Counted from the stretch's first letter, positions 18,005-27,315 are shown. The stretch is DNA of 64,000 bases from DATJPR01 sp963843525 (GCA_963843525.1 CAWJKM010000007.1:1167166-1231165), one strand, 5' to 3'. Translations and numbers: made by a program. Notes: generated by a model not told the origin, from the letters alone.

Positions 18005-18529
18005 CGAGTGGAATCCCTTGCGTGTTGAGCTGTGATTGGATGGACTTTGAAAAAGGAATACAGCTGAGACTGCAGAGGACGGGAGCGAACTGCATGGAGC
18101 GCAGCAGTTGCTACGAGAGAAGGACATCGAAAGTCCTGACATCAGTTCGCGCTGTTGTTGAGAACGGAGAAATGACCAACACTACTGGATATACAACCTG
18201 TGGAGTCAACAACGGTCTTCGACCACATGACAATGAAGAAGCCATCTGGGTAACATCCCGCCCTGGTTTTCCGTTCCGTCATCCCGATCAGAGTGAGGGA
18301 AATCGCCCCGAAGCGGAAGCCAGCTCGGGCGTCGAAAGATTCATGGTGTCGAATCGGGCGGGATTACGAGGGTCGGACAGGGTGCGGTCCAGCCTAGCTG
18401 TTTCCTAAGTGCGGGCGGGCTGGACTTCTGTCCCGAAGTAAAGCGGCCTTCCGGCGGCTAAAGGATAAGCAGATTCAATCTCAAACAACAATCGGCCCGG
18501 CAGAAAATCGCGATTAAGCGTTGATTGCA
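18005..18529. other. Upstream region of the kinase operon, no gene seen
   Basis: About 525 bp between the kinase start and the VOC gene end. Open frames here lack ribosome sites and look random. An 8-bp inverted repeat GTCCAGCC/GGCTGGAC flanks about 23 nt near 18388-18426 and could form a stem. The promoter of the kinase operon should lie here but I see no convincing boxes. Confidence 0.4.
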
Positions 18530-18907
18530 TCACTTGGCGTTGTTGTCTGCTTGAAATACTCCAAAGGTGTTTCCTTCTGTATCAAGAAAGTACCCCTGCC
18601 AGCAGACGCCTGGAACCGCAAACTTCGGCAATGCGACCTGCCCGCCCTGAGCAAGAATGTGTTCCGCACTCGCATCGAAATCGTCGACTTCGAGAGAACA
18701 AACATAAGCGTTTGTGCCCGATTCTGGCGGCGGAGCTGAAGCCGGTCTTTTGAGCAGTCCGCCCCGTATGCCTGCCATCTCAATCCGCCAGTACTCGATC
18801 GGCAGATTTTCCTGCATCGTGAACTTCCACTGGAAGCAATAGCCGTAAAAATGCATCGCCCTTACCGGCTGATCGGCGTGTATATCAGACTATCCAATGC
18901 TGTCCAT
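18530..18907 (-). pseudogene. VOC (glyoxalase-like) protein with TAG at codon 6
   Basis: The frame from ATG 18907 has a near-perfect ribosome site (GGAGGAG, 6-nt spacing) and reads MDSIG, then TAG at 18890-18892, then SDIHADQPVRAMHFYGYCF and on to the C-terminus at 18530. VOC proteins typically have Trp/Phe just at the stop position (as in IGWxDIxADxP), so a TGG to TAG change is the simplest explanation. The body has the expected features (FYGYCFQWKF, YFLDTEGNTFGVFQ). Internal restart at Met 18856 would lose the first strand. It could be a real nonsense allele, a sequencing error, or readthrough. Confidence 0.75.
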
Positions 18908-18997
18908 TTCGATCTCCTCCGACGCAACGACACGGTTTCGGTCTTCAGACACTGACGCACTGACATTCAACCTCACGCCGCCTCACTCCAGGATGGA

Positions 18998-19906
18998 CTA
19001 TCGCTGTTCCAATTCTGTGATGACCTTCCTGCACCACGATTCGGCGACGCCCGCTGCAGCAGAAACGGAGACGACGATCTGCGAGCCCGACCGTCCAAGG
19101 CAGATTGTGCGGCTCTTTCGATCGATGACTCTCGTTATGCCTTCACGATGCCCGAGTTCCTTGAAACGTTTGTCAGATCGCAGTTTCGATGTAATGTCCA
19201 GCATGCGTTGATCGGCTTCCACCCCGTTGTTGTATTTCAGAACGATCATCACGTGGTCGTCGTACGTGCCGGCCGCACCGTCGATCGCCGGGAACATCTC
19301 CTCCATATCCAGGAGGCGGAGAGACGCTAAACCGAGTGGCCCCCGGAAGTATTGCGCTTTCATCAGGTGGTCCGTGGGAAGCAGCTCTACTGTGCGCGGT
19401 TTTTGCTCCATTGGCGGGAAGCGTCGATCAACTGCCCGTGCGATAACCTCCAGACCACTTCTGCAGGCGGCGGACGAATCAGAGGCGGCGATGCTCACGT
19501 AAAATCGTCCTTTCCAGAACATGATGTAGTACGGGTGGACGCTTCCTCCCTGCCCGAGGTCAATGGGCTTCGCTTCTCCACCCGAGCGGATGGAATAAAT
19601 ACCGAATGCCGCCCCGGGATCATTCATCTCGTAAATCTGGAGATCGATCGACGCGGTTCCTCCCCCGGAATACTCTGCAGCGACCACCTGTCGGAATCCA
19701 TACTCAAAAAAAAGATCCGCACCCCCATCGATGAACAGATAGAGGTCTGTCCCCCCATAGATGCGCGCACTATCCGTCATCGACCATCCCGGGAGGACGC
19801 CGGAAGCAGGGAGCAGGCAAAGTAGAGAATCCCTCCGATTCTGAGAGGTACCCGTCGTGGCAATGGCGACCATTCCTGCTAGCAGTATGCAAAGGAGCTT
19901 CTTCAT
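18998..19906 (-). CDS. Exported DUF6599-like protein, 302 aa
   Basis: Signal peptide at residues 1-21, then a domain with YGGTDLYLFIDGGADLFFEYGF and LQIYEMNDPGAAFGIYS, which matches the pattern of the DUF6599 family as I know it (a beta-rich periplasmic domain of unknown function). Two cysteine-containing stretches occur (LLCLLP, CRSGLE). It starts 1 bp after the stop of the DUF362 gene, so the two are co-transcribed. DUF6599 and DUF362 proteins are often neighbours, but no function is established. Confidence 0.7.
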   Translation of the reverse strand: MKKLLCILLAGMVAIATTGTSQNRRDSLLCLLPASGVLPGWSMTDSARIYGGTDLYLFIDGGADLFFEYGFRQVVAAEYSGGGTASIDLQIYEMNDPGAAFGIYSIRSGGEAKPIDLGQGGSVHPYYIMFWKGRFYVSIAASDSSAACRSGLEVIARAVDRRFPPMEQKPRTVELLPTDHLMKAQYFRGPLGLASLRLLDMEEMFPAIDGAAGTYDDHVMIVLKYNNGVEADQRMLDITSKLRSDKRFKELGHREGITRVIDRKSRTICLGRSGSQIVVSVSAAAGVAESWCRKVITELEQR

Positions 19907-19907
19907 G

Positions 19908-20846
19908 TCAGACTGCGTGGACCCTTATTACCTTCAACGTTTTCGGTCCATACCCGTGTTCCGTGGCACAGCGAAGGACCGGCAATTCCTCCCAGTTCAG
20001 GCTGAGGTGCCGGACCGCATACATATCGGCGGCAAGACAGTTTGTCGTCGCGATAATCTCTTCCGGTCTGCGTAACTCCCCCGGTCCGCTTGGCCCATTC
20101 GTCACCAGAAATTCAGTCGCATCGACAATACAGAGGTCCGGCTGACGGACGAGGTTGACATCGGCAATGGATTGTGCAAGGTTCTCGATATTGTGATAGT
20201 ACCCCTTGAACACGTCTAAGAGCCCGGAATTTTCTCCGAAATGGAACCGTCGGCATGTCGACTGAGAACAAGCGCCCATGGTATTCTTAAGGGAACAGGT
20301 GAACCGGGTGCCCTCATGATCTTTTATGATCGGGATATTGATATACACATCGCATGAAAGGAGTGCCTTTGATATCTCCGCTTTCTTCAGGGCCTTCCCT
20401 CTGTCGATTGCGACCTCGGTCATCTCATCCGAATGCTTTATCCGGTCAACCTCGGATCTTAGCTTCTCAGAAAGTGAACTCCGCCTCCAGTACCGCTGTC
20501 CAATGCTGTTGATTGCATAGATTTCTTTCGCGCCGGCATCGAGGCACATTTTCACGACGGCCAGCGGAATGTCGGGCCTGGTAAACGCTCCCGCGTGGTC
20601 CAGTGGAGAGTTGACCAGTATACCGACAGTTTTGCCTCGTTGGACGAACTTCTGCATCCCCCCGAGGGCGTCCACGGCTTTTATGGTGTTGTCGAAGTAC
20701 CGATCTCCGACAACGGAATAGATATCATACTGTCCGGAAACATTGCTGCTCTCGAGCGCACTCGAGATCGACGATCCTGCAATGATTCCTGCTCCGGCCG
20801 CTATGCAGCGCCTGACAAATTCCCGACGATCAATGCTCTCTTTCAT
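19908..20846 (-). CDS. Tat-exported DUF362 protein, 312 aa
   Basis: The N-terminus has a twin-arginine signal (DRREFVRRCIAAGAG). The rest follows the DUF362 pattern: GKTVGILVNSP, the DAGAKEIYAINS segment, DVYINIPIIKDHEGTRFTCSLKN with a downstream GACSQSTCRRFH segment, and VDATEFLVTNGPSGPG. Some DUF362 proteins carry Fe-S clusters; no ferredoxin motif is added here. ATG 20846 has AGGAGG six nt upstream; the frame is open 32 codons earlier without such a site. First gene of a two-gene operon with the DUF6599-like gene. Confidence 0.8.
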   Translation of the reverse strand: MKESIDRREFVRRCIAAGAGIIAGSSISSALESSNVSGQYDIYSVVGDRYFDNTIKAVDALGGMQKFVQRGKTVGILVNSPLDHAGAFTRPDIPLAVVKMCLDAGAKEIYAINSIGQRYWRRSSLSEKLRSEVDRIKHSDEMTEVAIDRGKALKKAEISKALLSCDVYINIPIIKDHEGTRFTCSLKNTMGACSQSTCRRFHFGENSGLLDVFKGYYHNIENLAQSIADVNLVRQPDLCIVDATEFLVTNGPSGPGELRRPEEIIATTNCLAADMYAVRHLSLNWEELPVLRCATEHGYGPKTLKVIRVHAV

Positions 20847-21006
20847 TGGAGACCTCCTGCTCAAATGTTGGATGGCATCACGGAAGGAGTTGTGACCCGT
20901 GTGGGGGGTGTAACATGTGGAATGTGCGATTGTAGAGAACAAATCTCAATTCGACCGAAACGAGTGGTGAATGAGCCCACTCACTTTGAGTTAGTATCAC
21001 CTGATA

Positions 21007-22791
21007 CTATTTCAGCAAAATCATTTTCCTGGTTTCGACGAAGTTCCCTGCAGTCAGGCGGTAGAAATACACGCCGCTTGCAAGACTTGTCCCATCAAAG
21101 GTAAACGAGTATCTTCCTCCCGGATATCGGCCGTTCGCCAACTCCGCCACTTCTCTCCCCAGCACATCATAGACGACAAGCCGTACCCAACTGTCCCCTG
21201 ACCACTGACCCCTGATCCCTGTTCTGGGATTGAACGGGTTCGGGTAGTTCTGCTCGAGGGCAAACCCGGATAGTCTTGCATCTTGTTGATCCATCCGCAA
21301 GGCCGTGATCAGTCCTTCAAAACTCTCCCGCACTTTGTCGCACCCCGCCTTGAGGGCATAAACACTTGCAATAGGGTCCGCCCCTTGCGCGCCAATTGTC
21401 GCAACGATTGTCTCCTGCGTGTCTCCGTTTGCCATCGTGAAGGGGCCGCTCGCCAGGGAAAACTTGCGGTCGAACGGCGCATTTCCGAACATTCCATCAA
21501 CCCAGCCGATACTCCCATCGTTGCCTCTCCCAGGGTCGCCCGACAAGGGGAACTTTGTTGGCGTGGAGGTCACCAGGTCGATGAATGGAAGGCCGTGAAT
21601 CGTAAGGCCATTCATCACATTATACCAGTCAGCACTGCTGGTGGGTTCCTGGTACGGGACCCACGGACCGTTCGTGGAGAACGAGAAGGAACCCATCGAA
21701 AGATTCGCCATGCCGCTCAGGCGGCGCCCCAGGAAAAGGGCAGAGTTCCCCGGGGACGGTATGTGGGGGCCCTCGAGGACAACACAGCCGAGAGCCGGAC
21801 TGGATGCGCCGTAGACTGCGTCCACGCTGTTCCCATTGTAGGAATAGCCCATGGCGCGGGTAGTGTCACATCCTACGAAGTCGTCCCCCGCGTCGCCGAT
21901 ATCCGGATCGCTCCATTGCAGCAAGAACATACTGTCAATCGGCACTCCACTTTTGTTCATCAGAATTGTCCGCACGAAGATCGAAGTGGTCAGTGCGCCC
22001 ATATTCCGTTTGTATGCCCAGATGGTTTTTTGCACCTCCAGACCGATCGGCGGACTCCCCGCGAAACTCGCAGCGCGGATTGAATCCAGATCGTTTGCGA
22101 CGTACCAGAGGGTCTCATCCGCGCCGGGCTGACCCGGAATATCGATCGCAGGATTGTATTGCCCATCCCCGTCGACATCGCTATAGGGAGCTCCCATGGC
22201 CGCAGGCCATTCGTTCCAGTCCTTCAGGTACTGGTGGAGGATGTCGTGCGCATTCATATTCTCATAACGACCAATGTAAGGCACCTCTTCCCTCTCAAGC
22301 GTCACAAGAACACCCGTCGTATCGACAGCAGGATTCACGTCTGGACGAACTCGAAAGACCCGATAGGCGGGATTGAGCGGGTTATCGGCGACCGGACCGT
22401 TTGTTGAAGAACCTTTGATGAGGATGCGTCCCGGCTGGAGTCCGTGACGATACGCAGATCCCCCCACCTTCGGTCCATCGAATCCACTCTGAAAGCCACC
22501 CCACACCATTCCATCCTCGTAGACGAGGTGGGTATTCTGTCCTATGAGGAATTCGAATCCCTCGTTGGTGTGCGAGAATGGATTATATGAACCACTACCG
22601 TTGTTGCCGTAATAGTTGAAAATATTGTTGATTAGTAAGGGTCGATACGAGTCAACAGTAGTCTCGATTCGCACAAGAGACGATCTTTTGGCCGGCTCTC
22701 CCGCAGTCGATATGTGAAAGGCTGTGATCGTCGCCATAATGACTAGAAGGGCGGACCGGACAGCTGGTCCAGACGTTCGATCTTCCTTCAT
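21007..22791 (-). CDS. Secreted protein with T9SS type A sorting domain, 594 aa
   Basis: A signal peptide (residues about 10-30) precedes a large beta-rich body with no family I recognise. The C-terminal 80 residues are a classic type IX secretion sorting domain: NYPNPFNP, then VYDVLGREVAEL, PGGRYSFTFDG, LASGVYFYRLTAG and a final TRKMILLK. The protein would be exported through T9SS and released or anchored at the cell surface. Short calcium-like loops (DVDGDGQYN) occur near residue 205. This gene is the best evidence that the host segment belongs to the Bacteroidota/Ignavibacteriota group, where T9SS is found. Confidence 0.85.
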   Translation of the reverse strand: MKEDRTSGPAVRSALLVIMATITAFHISTAGEPAKRSSLVRIETTVDSYRPLLINNIFNYYGNNGSGSYNPFSHTNEGFEFLIGQNTHLVYEDGMVWGGFQSGFDGPKVGGSAYRHGLQPGRILIKGSSTNGPVADNPLNPAYRVFRVRPDVNPAVDTTGVLVTLEREEVPYIGRYENMNAHDILHQYLKDWNEWPAAMGAPYSDVDGDGQYNPAIDIPGQPGADETLWYVANDLDSIRAASFAGSPPIGLEVQKTIWAYKRNMGALTTSIFVRTILMNKSGVPIDSMFLLQWSDPDIGDAGDDFVGCDTTRAMGYSYNGNSVDAVYGASSPALGCVVLEGPHIPSPGNSALFLGRRLSGMANLSMGSFSFSTNGPWVPYQEPTSSADWYNVMNGLTIHGLPFIDLVTSTPTKFPLSGDPGRGNDGSIGWVDGMFGNAPFDRKFSLASGPFTMANGDTQETIVATIGAQGADPIASVYALKAGCDKVRESFEGLITALRMDQQDARLSGFALEQNYPNPFNPRTGIRGQWSGDSWVRLVVYDVLGREVAELANGRYPGGRYSFTFDGTSLASGVYFYRLTAGNFVETRKMILLK

Positions 22792-23327
22792 AGCTCACCC
22801 CGTTGAAAAAATACCCCGTTTCTCCAGCCACGCAGTCGCTGATCAAAGACGAGTTGCCGTGCATTGAAGAGAATGACAAAAGCCCATCCATCAGCAGATG
22901 AACGGGCTTCATTTCAATGAGCACGGGAAATCAGCCGCCGAAACATTCATCCCTGCACCCACCGCCAGGTAGCGGTTATAGCCTTTGAGAGAAGCTACTG
23001 AATTCCCTTCCGGGTGTCAAGGCGGTTTACTGCGTGGAATGGGCATTCTACGATGGGGTGGTTTCGCCGCGGACCCTCGATCGCACTGATTCCCGATCCA
23101 TCACGTTAGTGCTTAAATACCCCACCGTTAACGTGGAAATCCCACCAAACCTCACTTTTCTTCACGCGGACGTTTTGGCGCCTGAAAGGGGTATCCCTTG
23201 GGCCGTCCCAGGGGGGCGGGGGTTGTCGAACGGCGAATTTGGGTCTACTGCATTGAATTCTTCAAGGATAATGGATAGATTAAAGAATGACCCACGACCG
23301 GCATCCGCGTCTGCGGAATCTCCCTGA
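22792..23327. other. 536-bp divergent intergenic region
   Basis: Lies between the divergent T9SS and LuxR-regulator genes. A short hairpin, AAGCCC (22880-22885) with GGGCTT (22904-22909) and inner CATC/GATG, is flanked by A- and T-rich tracts and could be a terminator-like stem or a leader structure of the minus-strand gene. A 97-codon plus-strand frame that runs up to 23327 shows no coding pattern. Nothing else seen. Confidence 0.35.
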
Positions 23328-24002
23328 ATGAAACGGATTCAATTGGTCATCGTGGAAGACAATCGCCTTCTTCGCGAAGGTCTGACCGCGATGCTCAAGG
23401 AACAACCCGACATTGCGGTCACCGCATCGGTCGGAAGCGGCGATGCACTCGCGAAGGAAAGATTGTCGCGAGCCGATATTGTCCTTCTTGACCTCGTCCT
23501 CGGAAGCCGAAGCAGCCTCCGCCTGGTGTCCTCAATCAAGTCGCGAAACCGGAACACACGGATCATTGTGATGGATCTCGGCCCTGTCCAGCCGACTCTG
23601 ATGGAGTACGTCAGCGCTGGAGTGGCGGGCTTCGTTCTGAAAGATGCTACGTTCGACGAGTTCCTCCGTACAATCCATGAAGTGGCAAAGGGATCGAAAG
23701 TCCTCCCGCCCCTCCTCACTTCTTCGTTGTTCACGGCCATTGCGGAGAAGGCCACCCGCAGTGGGAAGAACAACCTGTTCAAGTCCGTGAAGATGTCCAC
23801 CCGCGAGCGAGAGGTCGTGGAACTCATCGCAGAGGGGCTGAGCAACAAGCAAATTGCAATACGACTCAACCTGGCGGTCGATACCGTCAAAAGTCACGTC
23901 CATAACATCCTCGAGAAGCTTGCCCTGCATACCCGTCTCGAGATTGCCAGTTATCATCATAGCGGCGCTCCCACCACCGCTACCCGCCACACCGATCATT
24001 AG
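23328..24002 (+). CDS. NarL/LuxR-type response regulator, 224 aa
   Basis: Residues 1-120 form a receiver with acidic pocket VEDN, phospho-acceptor in VLLDLVLG, and Lys in FVLKDA. The C-terminal LuxR helix-turn-helix is complete: STREREVVELIAEGLSNKQI and the recognition helix VDTVKSHVHNIL. The receiver is slightly unusual in having LGSRSSL after the Asp rather than MPxMdG. No kinase gene is adjacent. A fragment of a related regulator lies 300 bp downstream. Confidence 0.9.
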   Translation: MKRIQLVIVEDNRLLREGLTAMLKEQPDIAVTASVGSGDALAKERLSRADIVLLDLVLGSRSSLRLVSSIKSRNRNTRIIVMDLGPVQPTLMEYVSAGVAGFVLKDATFDEFLRTIHEVAKGSKVLPPLLTSSLFTAIAEKATRSGKNNLFKSVKMSTREREVVELIAEGLSNKQIAIRLNLAVDTVKSHVHNILEKLALHTRLEIASYHHSGAPTTATRHTDH

Positions 24003-24299
24003 CCGACAGGCGAAGGTTGACCCTTCTCGTCCTCGGAACCCTCGTGTTCAACTCCTGGTAACCCGGATTTGGTGGACCACTGAACCTGACCACTCCATCC
24101 AAAGGACCACTCCCTTTTTCAACACTTCGGATGAGCCATGCCATTCATGTTCCTCTTATCTTATGCAAACATCTATCGCCAAATGATGGACGGGTGCAAG
24201 CGGGCGCTCCTTCACATTGCGAGTTGTACGCCCCGTCTTGCCGGCATTTCGATCATCGGTCCGCTCAGAACGATGGATGATCGGGACTGATACCTCCTG

Positions 24300-24611
24300 T
24301 TGCTTCCACACGAAAGGTGCACAGAAAACTTGCAGTCTCGGACGAAAACAGCCGTCAGGCGCCCCGCACGAAAAAAGAACAAATCGGGAAAAAGGGCCGC
24401 GCTCCTGGAACTTGTCAAGTCGGGAGTCCGGCATTTCATCCTGAAGGGGGGCCCGATTAGCGAATTGCAGGATGTCGCCCTTGAGGCAACGCGGGAGGCA
24501 AAATCATATTCCCACCCCCTCACGGGGGCGATATTTCGAAAGATCGTGAAGCAGGCAATTCGGGAACGGCAACGACAAATGAACAAATCATCGTCCTCCA
24601 CTCCATCGTGA
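24300..24611 (+). pseudogene. Fragment of a response regulator related to the upstream one
   Basis: Within this frame, SGVRHFILKGGPISELQDVA followed by LTGAIFRKIVKQA lines up with AGVAGFVLKDATFDEFLRTI and LTSSLFTAIAEKA of the regulator at 23328-24002. Only the last part of the receiver and the linker are present: there is no phospho-acceptor half and no helix-turn-helix. The start codon is unclear. It is probably a duplicated, truncated copy; a short stand-alone protein is less likely. Confidence 0.5.
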
Positions 24612-24687
24612 AGAACGGGAGTCCCGGGGATGAGGCGAAGGCGCATTTTTTGTTATTCCAACAACTCCCTCAACGAGAGGATCAGGT

Positions 24688-26256
24688 ATGAAGAAGCTGC
24701 GCATCGGGGTCATCGACCTTGTGAGTCAGGGCCCCACCAAAGCGCTCTGGGCGCGAGTCATGAATGCAAATCTGGCAAGCATCATGCCTCAGGTCGTTGC
24801 CGTATGGTGCAAGCGGGAAGGACACGATGTCACGTTGCTGTGTTACACAGGATTTGAGGATCTGGAGAAAGAGCTGCCGAACGATCTTGACCTGGTGTTC
24901 ATCGGCGCGTTTACTGAATCAGCGCTCCTGGCCTACGCATTGAGCAATCAATTCCATGCTCAGGGAGTCGTCACAGCCCTCGGCGGACCGCATGCACGCT
25001 GCTATCCGCAGGATGCCCAGAAGTATTTCGACTATGTGCTGGGCTTTACGAACGAATCGACCATCAACGAAGTCCTCCACGACTGCACGCGGCATTCGCC
25101 GGAAGGCCTGCGGCTGTCCGCTCCCGCCCAACCGACAGAGCTTCCCGGAATCCATGAACGGTGGGAGTTCATTGAGTCCACGCTCAGGAAGGCGCCATTG
25201 ATCAAAATGGTGCCCATGCTCGCCAGCATCGGATGCCCCTACACCTGCAGTTTCTGCATCGACTCGACGGTCCCGTATCAGGTCTTCGACTCCGAACGTA
25301 CGAAGTCTGATCTCCGGTTTCTCCTGACCAAGTTCAAACGTCCATTGGTCGCATGGCATGATCCGAATTTCGGAGTACGGTTCGACCAGCTGATGAACGC
25401 GATTGAAGAGGCGGTTCCTCCCAACCGGATCGATTTCATCGCTGAGAGCAGCCTGTCGCTTCTCTCCGAGCCGCATCTCCAGCGTCTCAAGCACAACGGG
25501 TTCAAAGGCCTTCTCCCCGGAATTGAATCCTGGTTTGATCTTGGAGAGAAATCGAGAACCGGAAGCGTCTACGGCATGGAGAAGGTGCGGCGGGTCTCCG
25601 AACATGTAAATATGGTGCTGCGGTATATCCCCTATGTCCAGACGAATTTTGTTCTGGGGATGGACGGCGACTCGGGTGAGGAGCCGTTCGAGCTGACCAA
25701 ACGGTTTGTCAATCTGGCCCCGGGCGCGTTTCCGGGTTATTCCCTGTTGAGTGCATTCGGTGAGGCGGCGCCATTAAATCTCGAGTATCAACGCGAGAGT
25801 CGCGTCATCGGATTTCCGTTTCATTTCCTGAACAACAACGGCGCCATGAATGTCAAACCAAAGAATTACGAATGGCCCGAGTTCTACCGGAACGTTATTG
25901 ATCTGACACAGCATTCGTTTTCCGCTCGCGCCATCGGCAGAAGAATGGCGGCAACAGGCGGGGTGGTATCGCGATGGATGAACGTTGTCCGCGCCATCTC
26001 GTCGGAAGGGTATGGAAGAATTCGGTATTACGGCGAAATACGCCGGCAACTCCTCGACGATCGAGAGTTTCGCCGCTTCTTTGAACAGGAATCGGACGTC
26101 CTTCCCCCGTTCTACGAAGAACTCGTCCGCAAGACTCTTGGACCTCTCTGGGAGTGGCTGCCCGAGGGAGCACTCAGGCACGACCAGAATGCGTATTTGA
26201 AATCCAGCGGAGCGGCTGCCATCGCGCCTGCCGAAGAAAAACGGTCAGTCGCCTGA
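24688..26256 (+). CDS. B12-binding-type radical SAM protein, 522 aa
   Basis: The first 150 residues resemble a cobalamin-binding (Rossmann-like) domain but lack the DxHxxG motif, so base-on cobalamin is doubtful. The radical SAM core follows with the Cys-x3-Cys-x2-Cys motif in GCPYTCSFC, which binds the [4Fe-4S] cluster that cleaves S-adenosylmethionine. A C-terminal extension of about 120 residues, rich in Arg/Phe, follows. The substrate is unknown; relatives act on lipids, peptides or small metabolites. ATG 24688 has AGGATCAG-type sequence upstream. The small gene at 26358 follows on the same strand. Confidence 0.85.
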   Translation: MKKLRIGVIDLVSQGPTKALWARVMNANLASIMPQVVAVWCKREGHDVTLLCYTGFEDLEKELPNDLDLVFIGAFTESALLAYALSNQFHAQGVVTALGGPHARCYPQDAQKYFDYVLGFTNESTINEVLHDCTRHSPEGLRLSAPAQPTELPGIHERWEFIESTLRKAPLIKMVPMLASIGCPYTCSFCIDSTVPYQVFDSERTKSDLRFLLTKFKRPLVAWHDPNFGVRFDQLMNAIEEAVPPNRIDFIAESSLSLLSEPHLQRLKHNGFKGLLPGIESWFDLGEKSRTGSVYGMEKVRRVSEHVNMVLRYIPYVQTNFVLGMDGDSGEEPFELTKRFVNLAPGAFPGYSLLSAFGEAAPLNLEYQRESRVIGFPFHFLNNNGAMNVKPKNYEWPEFYRNVIDLTQHSFSARAIGRRMAATGGVVSRWMNVVRAISSEGYGRIRYYGEIRRQLLDDREFRRFFEQESDVLPPFYEELVRKTLGPLWEWLPEGALRHDQNAYLKSSGAAAIAPAEEKRSVA

Positions 26257-26357
26257 CGTTGTCGACGCAGAGCATGGACGAAACATCGCGTCGCCGGACG
26301 GAAGATTTCAGGCGATCGGAAATCTGTGGAACCAATCATGCGAGGAACGAGGGGTTA

Positions 26358-26597
26358 ATGACAGACAATCTCACAATCTGGAAGGCCATGCAGGACAATC
26401 TCCCGAAACGGACGTGGATCCCCCTTGCAGATATCTTTGCGATGGTGAGGACGAGCATCGTGCTCGACGCTGAAGATCTCGCTCGCTTGTCTGTTTCGGC
26501 ACGAACCCCCTGCTGGAAGTCCAACGTGCGGATACTCTTGCACACCAAACAGGAGACAGGATCCGTCATGGCGCGAAAACACGGGGGGGAAGAGTAG
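26358..26597 (+). CDS. Small winged-helix-like protein, 79 aa
   Basis: MTDNLTIWKAMQDNLPKRTW followed by IPLADIFAMV and CWKSNVRILLH has the pattern of a compact winged-helix domain like the N-terminal domains found in Mrr-like and related proteins. Many short bacterial proteins of unknown role share it. The start at 26358 was chosen because GAGG lies 5 nt upstream and the residues before it are not protein-like. It is 101 bp after the radical SAM gene and could be in the same transcript. Confidence 0.6.
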   Translation: MTDNLTIWKAMQDNLPKRTWIPLADIFAMVRTSIVLDAEDLARLSVSARTPCWKSNVRILLHTKQETGSVMARKHGGEE

Positions 26598-26649
26598 TCG
26601 CACCCTTCGGACTGAGTGTCAAAATTTTTTAAAACAGCAAAGAAACTCC

Positions 26650-26678
26650 TTGCTTTTCATCGCGCTTCTGTGTATACT
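26650..26678 (+). promoter_or_regulatory. sigma70-type promoter before the cold-shock locus
   Basis: TTGCTT (26650-26655) and TATACT (26673-26678) are separated by exactly 17 bp. Transcription would start near 26685, giving either a short RNA ended by the terminator at 26788-26825 or, by readthrough, a long leader for the cold-shock gene. Confidence 0.65.
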
Positions 26679-26684
26679 ATGATG

Positions 26685-26825
26685 TTCAATTGTGTACACC
26701 TTATGGTAGGCTTTTTGGCTTTCCGGGTATCCGGAGTTCGGTTCACGAGCGTTTGTGGTTTTAACCCGTAGCTGGACAGAAGAGATCGCAACCCTGGTGG
26801 CTTCACAAAGGGGTTGCTTTTTTTT
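26685..26825 (+). ncRNA. Candidate small RNA or attenuated leader, about 140 nt
   Basis: The stretch between a good promoter and an intrinsic terminator contains no convincing open frame but has local inverted repeats (CCGG around GTAT near 26730). I could not match it to 6S, tmRNA or SRP RNA from their known sequence motifs. Cold-shock genes often have long structured leaders, so it may be an attenuator for the gene at 26904; a free small RNA is the alternative. Confidence 0.45.
26788..26825 (+). terminator. Rho-independent terminator upstream of the cold-shock gene
   Basis: GCAACCC (26788-26794) pairs with GGGTTGC (26811-26817), directly followed by eight T residues. It lies 78 bp before the cold-shock start codon, so it ends the upstream RNA or acts as an attenuator. 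Confidence 0.7.
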
Positions 26826-26903
26826 GTTCCAAGACGCAAATCTGGTTGTACACGACCGTGTCCGCAGGTTGCGGATATGTAGTCGTCTTAAAGGAGCTGA
26901 ACC

Positions 26904-27104
26904 TTGGAAAAAGGGACAGTGAAATGGTTCAACGAAGCAAAAGGCTTCGGATTCATCACGCGTGAAACGGGCGAAGAAGTATTCGTCCATTTCAAAGAGA
27001 TTACGGGAAACGGGTTTAAGACCCTGAAGGAGACCGACAAGGTCGAGTTCGAGGTTACCAGCGGACCGAAGGGCCTCCAGGCCAAAAACGTCTCAAGAAT
27101 CTAA
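26904..27104 (+). CDS. Cold-shock protein (CspA family), 66 aa
   Basis: The complete 66-residue protein is a cold-shock domain with both RNA-binding motifs, KGFGFI (RNP1) and VFVHF (RNP2), in the family order GTVKWFNEAKGFGFI. It binds single-stranded RNA and DNA and melts RNA structure. Translation starts at TTG, supported by AAGGAG seven nt upstream and by the exact family N-terminus (MEKGTVKWFN). A strong terminator follows at 27132-27166. Upstream promoter and terminator suggest control by an attenuated leader. Confidence 0.95.
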   Translation: MEKGTVKWFNEAKGFGFITRETGEEVFVHFKEITGNGFKTLKETDKVEFEVTSGPKGLQAKNVSRI

Positions 27105-27131
27105 CTTCCGCTTCAGCGGGAGTGTTGATGG

Positions 27132-27166
27132 GCCCCATTCGATCTTTCGAATGGGGCTTTTTTTTT
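27132..27166 (+). terminator. Rho-independent terminator of the cold-shock gene
   Basis: An 11-bp perfect stem, GCCCCATTCGA (27132-27142) with 27147-27157, a 4-nt TCTT loop, then nine T residues. It begins 27 bp after the cold-shock stop. Confidence 0.9.
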
Positions 27167-27235
27167 GAGAGTGCCAACCCGAGGTCGAAACGCCGAACCG
27201 CAGAAGCAAGAGATTGCCGGGCGAGAATAGGCTTG

Positions 27236-27270
27236 TGAGAAAAAAAGATCCGGGGGACTTTCCCGGATCT
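27236..27270 (-). terminator. Rho-independent terminator of secG
   Basis: AGATCCGGG (27246-27254) pairs with 27262-27270 over a 7-nt loop; on the minus strand seven T residues follow. It lies 45 bp beyond the secG stop. Confidence 0.85.
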
Positions 27271-27315
27271 CTTTCCAATGTACTGCGGCTTATTCAGGCT
27301 GCCCCACTTCGCGGG

